From positions 184,419 through 248,418 of the forward strand of contig CAVZAB010000009.1 of NCBI GenBank assembly GCA_963773155.1: a stretch of 64,000 bases of DNA, in the 5' to 3' direction. Below the pieces are notes generated by a model that did not search any database, was not told the origin of the DNA, and was given only the letters and a program-made list of their open reading frames with translations. Shown piece by piece: positions 60,619 through 64,000 of this stretch (position 1 is the stretch's first letter; the number at the start of each line of letters is the position of its first letter). Source of the stretch: CAVZAB01 sp963773155. GTDB taxonomy: Bacteria > Pseudomonadota > Alphaproteobacteria > Rhizobiales > Beijerinckiaceae. Made by a program: the position numbers and the translations under genes.

Positions 60619-61688
60619 CCGCGCCCAGCCGGCGGGGGTGCCGTGGAGGCCCGCACGACGAGGCGCGGCTCATCCGGCAGCATCAGATCGCAGACCGGTT
60701 CCGACGCGACGGCACGCAGTAGCATCTCGGCTGCGACTTCGCCCATGCGCGTCACAGGCATGTCCACCGTAGTGAGCGGCGGCGCAGTATGGGCGGCGAG
60801 CGATAGTTCGTCGGACACAATCAGCGAGAGGTCGCGCGGCACCTCGAGTCCGGCATCTTTGAAGACCTTCAGCGCGCCGACGCCCGACATGAAGCTCGCC
60901 ACGTAGAGTGCCGTTGGCAGGTCAGCGCCGGATTTCTCAAGGATCGCCCGCGCCGCGCGAGCGCCGCCCGCCTCCGTGTAGTCGGTAACGGTGATCCACT
61001 CGCGGCGGGCGGGGAGCTTCCGCGTCTTGAGCGCCTCCCGGAAGCCGGCAAGACGGCGCCGCCCGGTGTCAAGGTTGGCTGGCCCGGCGATGTGGCCGAT
61101 GCGGCGGTGGCCGAGGTCGTGAAAATGCCCGACGGCCACCTCGGAGCCGCGGGCATCGTCCATGACGACGGAAGCGGCGATGCCGTCCGAGCGACGGTTG
61201 ACGAGGACAAGCGGGAATCCCGACCGGGCGACGCGATTGACCATCGGGTCCCGAATCGTTGCGACCAGCACGAGAACGCCGTCGACGCGCCCTTCGAGGA
61301 CGAGCCTGTCCCAGCCGAGTTCGACCGGGGCATTGTGGCCACCCTCGACGACGATGACATGCCAGCCGGCCTCCGCTGTGACCTTCTGCACGCCCTTGAA
61401 GATCTCGGCGAACCCCGGATTGGCGGCATCCGGTATTACCAAGCCGATAGCCTCGCGCTGGCGTGTCCTCAGGCTGCGCGCGACGCTGTTGGCTCGGTAG
61501 CCCATCTCGCGCGCCACCTGTAGGATGCGTTCACGCGTCTCCGCCTTGGCGGGCTTGCGGTCATCGCCCCGCAGGACTCGCGACACCGTCGACGAGTCCA
61601 CCCCGGCACGGCGAGCCACATCCTTGAGGACGGCAACTTTCGGTGGCTGGGAGGCGCGTTGCGCGTTGTGCTCGCCGTTGGCGTCCAT
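60603..61688 (-). CDS. LacI-family transcriptional regulator
   Basis: A 361-residue repressor. The N-terminal helix-turn-helix with hinge reads LKDVARRAGVDSSTVSRVLR and ILQVAREMGYRANSVARSLR; the ligand-binding domain starts at AIGLVIPDAANPGFAEIFKG and has the periplasmic-binding-protein fold (DGVLVLVATIRDP, RRIGHIAGPANLDTGRRRLA). Start MDANGEHN at 61688. The three identical palindromes around it are its likely operators. The effector is probably the imported sugar or an early product. Confidence 0.9.
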   Translation of the reverse strand: MDANGEHNAQRASQPPKVAVLKDVARRAGVDSSTVSRVLRGDDRKPAKAETRERILQVAREMGYRANSVARSLRTRQREAIGLVIPDAANPGFAEIFKGVQKVTAEAGWHVIVVEGGHNAPVELGWDRLVLEGRVDGVLVLVATIRDPMVNRVARSGFPLVLVNRRSDGIAASVVMDDARGSEVAVGHFHDLGHRRIGHIAGPANLDTGRRRLAGFREALKTRKLPARREWITVTDYTEAGGARAARAILEKSGADLPTALYVASFMSGVGALKVFKDAGLEVPRDLSLIVSDELSLAAHTAPPLTTVDMPVTRMGEVAAEMLLRAVASEPVCDLMLPDEPRLVVRASTAPPPAGRGHPLK

Positions 61689-61825
61689 TCCTGCCTTTCG
61701 GGCCTGTCCCTGACCGGTCGCCGCGCGTCGGAGCCGATCGGGCCGGCACCCGGTTCGCACCGCGTTAGATAGCGGCTGCTGCTTGTCGCGGCAAGCCAGC
61801 CGGAAAGCCGCCGGCTATCTCCACC

Positions 61826-61854
61826 TTGCCGCATGCCCCACCTTATGCAATGAT
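61826..61854 (+). promoter_or_regulatory. Candidate promoter for the aldolase unit
   Basis: TTGCCG (61826-61831) and AATGAT (61849-61854), 17 bases apart. Weak boxes on their own; support comes from the operator that starts at the next base. Confidence 0.35.
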
Positions 61855-61866
61855 CCAATCGATTGG
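61855..61866 (+). promoter_or_regulatory. LacI-family operator 3
   Basis: CCAATCGATTGG in the 329-base gap between the divergent repressor and aldolase genes, 167 bases from the repressor start. It may serve both and allow autoregulation. Confidence 0.75.
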
Positions 61867-62017
61867 GAGAAATCACTATGCGAACCGGGACGGCGGGGTT
61901 GCTGCCGCAGATTCCTCTCCCCGGCCCGGGCGCGCGCCGGACGGCGCGGCAGGTCCCGATGCCGAGAAATGCAGGGACGGCCCTGTTCCCCACCTCCCGC
62001 TGCAACCGCGGTGCACG

Positions 62018-62824
62018 ATGAGCCCGGGCGGGCCGACTTCCCAGGAAGCCGGCCGCATAAGGCTAGGCGGGTGGCTCGCTCTGCCTGAGCCGCTCGTCGT
62101 CGAGGTGGCCGCCCGCGCGGGATTCGACTGGATCGGCCTCGACCTGCAGCACGGCGCCTGGGACCTCGGAGCCGCCTTTCGCGGCATCCAACTCTGCGAC
62201 GCGCTCGGCAAGCCGGTGCTCGTCCGTCTCCCGGACGAACAATTGCCGCTGATCCCGAGGGTGCTCGACCATGGCGCGTCGGGGATCGTACTCGCGATGG
62301 CCTCGGAGCCGTCGGTGGTCGCCGCCGCCGTCGGGCGGGCACGGTACCAGCCGGAGGGCATGCGCAGCTACGGCGGCCAGCGATATGGTCTGCGGCCGGA
62401 ACCGCACGACCTTCGCGACCTGCGCCCAGCGGTCGTCGCCATGATCGAGACGCGGCGCGGTGTCGAGGCGATCGACGAGATCGCCGCAGTGGAGGGGGTC
62501 GCCGGCCTGCACATCGGCCCCGTCGACCTCGGCCTGGGCCTCGGCCTCGGCCGCGACCATGCGGCTCCGGCCTTTCGCGATGCGGTCGCCCGCATCGTCG
62601 AGAGCGGCCATCGACACGGGCTCCCCGTCACAATGCACGCTGTCGGGGCAGCAGGAGCCGCGCGCTGGGTTTCCATGGGACTGGACGAGTTGGTGCTGAC
62701 GGCCGACATCGAGCTTCTTCGCGCAGCCTTCGCATGCGTGATCGAGGGTGCGCGGCAGGCGATCGGCGACAGGGCGGTCCCGGCCGATCCTGCTATGGGC
62801 GGCGCCTATGGCCGTCCGCGATGA
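62018..62824 (+). CDS. HpcH/HpaI-family aldolase
   Basis: A 268-residue metal-dependent (class II-type) aldolase acting on 2-keto-3-deoxy acids or similar, usually releasing pyruvate. RLGGWLALPEPLVVEVAARA, GFDWIGLDLQHGAWDL (catalytic His), LVRLPDEQ, AMIETRRGVEAIDEIA (metal Glu) and GLHIGPVDLGLGLGLG (metal Asp) follow the family order. It would complete a route from lactone through sugar acid to pyruvate plus an aldehyde. Start 62018; the longer frame upstream overlaps the operator. Confidence 0.87.
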   Translation: MSPGGPTSQEAGRIRLGGWLALPEPLVVEVAARAGFDWIGLDLQHGAWDLGAAFRGIQLCDALGKPVLVRLPDEQLPLIPRVLDHGASGIVLAMASEPSVVAAAVGRARYQPEGMRSYGGQRYGLRPEPHDLRDLRPAVVAMIETRRGVEAIDEIAAVEGVAGLHIGPVDLGLGLGLGRDHAAPAFRDAVARIVESGHRHGLPVTMHAVGAAGAARWVSMGLDELVLTADIELLRAAFACVIEGARQAIGDRAVPADPAMGGAYGRPR

Positions 62825-63270
62825 AGGCGGCACTCCGGGCGCCGCGGGGGAGAAGCCGCGCCTCGGCTTCATCGGCGGCAGCCTGTTGGGCCGCGCCACA
62901 GCGCGACACATGCTGCGTGCCGTCTCCCCTCTGAAAGTTCTGGGCCGCCGCTATCGTGTGGCCATCGACGACCTCCTCGCCTGCGGCGCAAGGGAGGCCC
63001 CCGGGCCCCCGCGGAGGATTCCGACATCATCCTCCTCTGCTTACCCTCGTCCAAATGGGTCAAGGAGGTCTTCGCGGGTGGCGGAGCATCCCATCCGCAA
63101 TGGGCTCCGGCAACGTCATCCTCCGCAGCATGGTCGCCGATCCTCCCGAAACCCTGTCGCTCGCAGTCGCCGTCAGGCAACGCGGCGGCGCACGACAGTC
63201 ACTTCGTGCCAGTTCGGCCCGGCCCGTCCTCGCGATCAGTCACCGGGCTACAGGCCACGGGTCGTGACCA
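62808..63270 (+). pseudogene. Beta-hydroxyacid (HIBADH-like) dehydrogenase, broken
   Basis: RLGFIGGSLLGRATARHML is the Rossmann GxGxxG-type start of 3-hydroxyisobutyrate dehydrogenase relatives, and VLGRRYRVAIDDLLACGARE follows. A frame change near 63010 is then needed for AEDSDIILLCLPSSKWVKEV, and a further one for MVADPPETLSLAVAVRQRGG. The C-terminal catalytic domain is missing. Its start overlaps the aldolase end, so it was once co-translated with it. Confidence 0.7.
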
Positions 63271-63309
63271 TTCGTCCGGCGCGTCCGGGCCTTCGTGGAG
63301 GAAAAAACC

Positions 63310-63735
63310 TTGGCACAGTATAGAATCCTGACAAGCCATGGCGCCCTGGAGCCAAAGGTGCCGAAGCCTGAAAGGCCACCCAAGGCTTCGGTTCTGACCG
63401 TCCAGGACGGCTTGCCCGTCATCTTCGGCGAGGACACGATCCCCGTCTGCGCCGTCCGGGTGGTACATCCCACCAACCCGGCCGCGCCCTCCGTCAATCA
63501 TGGGCTGACGGTGCTCTACGTTCCGCCTCACGCCAAGTTGGAGCTCCATTCCCACGAAACGGAGGAGACTTACTACGTGCTGGAAGGCCGCGGCGTTTTC
63601 CACCTGACGGAAGGCACTCGGCCGGTCGAGCGCGGCAATTTCATCTTTCTGCCATCCTGGTGCGAGCACGGCATCGAGAACACAGGAACCGACATGCTGG
63701 TCGTGCTCGTGACAACGTCGCCAACCAACCCCTGA
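63310..63735 (+). CDS. Cupin-domain protein
   Basis: A 141-residue single-cupin protein. Motif 1 is LELHSHETEETYYVLEGRG (His, His, Glu metal ligands) and motif 2 RGNFIFLPSWCEHGIENTG (final His). The start is TTG 63310 with GGAGGA seven bases upstream; GTG 63295 is possible. Candidates are a sugar-acid isomerase or a small dioxygenase. The last gene of the cluster that I can support. Confidence 0.8.
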   Translation: MAQYRILTSHGALEPKVPKPERPPKASVLTVQDGLPVIFGEDTIPVCAVRVVHPTNPAAPSVNHGLTVLYVPPHAKLELHSHETEETYYVLEGRGVFHLTEGTRPVERGNFIFLPSWCEHGIENTGTDMLVVLVTTSPTNP

Positions 63736-64000
63736 CGCTGCGCGCGTTGGCCGGCGCCGATCGGACGCTCGGCGTCGCGTGGTATTGCACGCCGGGTGAC
63801 GCTGGACGAGCGGATGGACGGCATCTGGAATGGCGTGACGAGCCGCCATGGCGGCTGCTTGACGCGCAACTTCACGCAGGTCATTCCACGCTGCCGGAAC
63901 GCAGCATCGCAGCGCTGGAGCGCGTGATGCCCCACTTAAACACCGACTTTTTGTAAAGTATTGAATTTACGTCGTTTACGGCGAAACTCGAGTCGACGTG
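63736..64000. other. Right edge, no confident gene
   Basis: A frame on the plus strand is open from inside the cupin gene to 63956 (TLRALAGADRTLGVAWYCTP) but has no start of its own and no recognised motif. It may be debris. Composition turns more A+T-rich after 63930. Confidence 0.35.

Overview
The window is about 64 kb of an alphaproteobacterial chromosome. The gene order, the RpoB/RpoC sequences and the order rlmB, tRNA-Tyr, tRNA-Gly, tRNA-Trp, secE all fit Hyphomicrobiales or a close relative; I cannot name a genus. It falls into four parts.

(1) 1-26.6 kb, minus strand: the translation and transcription supercluster. In transcription order it reads secE-nusG-rplK-rplA, rplJ-rplL-rpoB-rpoC, a truncated PAS-like gene, rpsL-rpsG-fusA-tuf, then the S10/spc run from rpsJ to the start of rplO. 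Promoter-like sites stand before secE, rplJ and rpsL. Hairpin terminators lie after rpoC and between rplL and rpoB. rplV carries a one-base frameshift, and rpsQ has lost its stop so that it reads in frame into rplN.

(2) 26.6-48.3 kb: an accessory interval bounded by two directly repeated copies of one 1.34-kb insertion sequence (ISNCY/IS1202-like), each with a long target duplication (17 and 16 bp). It separates secE, tRNA-Trp, tRNA-Gly/tRNA-Tyr and rlmB, which are normally close together. From 28 to 36.3 kb lies a decayed island ending in an integrase fragment beside tRNA-Trp. From 36.4 to 46.3 kb lies an intact-looking cluster with a branched-chain-type ABC importer (livGFHM plus a binding protein), an aldo/keto reductase fused to a Rid domain, a second aldo/keto reductase, an NTF2-like protein and a TIGR04076-like protein.

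(3) 48.3-52.2 kb: rlmB, a DMT permease, an MHS-family MFS transporter and tRNA-Thr. This looks like core chromosome.

(4) 52.2-64 kb: recombinase and relaxase remnants, then a catabolic regulon on G/C-rich DNA. It holds an amidohydrolase, a MIP18-family protein, an Ldh2-type dehydrogenase, a sugar ABC importer, an SMP-30 lactonase, a LacI-family repressor, an HpcH/HpaI aldolase, a broken dehydrogenase and a cupin. Three copies of the palindrome CCAATCGATTGG sit just after promoter-like sites ahead of the three transcription units, so this is probably one LacI-controlled sugar or sugar-acid pathway.

Four single-base insertions (rplV, rpsQ, the tRNA-Trp T-loop and the second IS copy) suggest residual indel errors in the assembly, so frameshift-based claims need read-level support.
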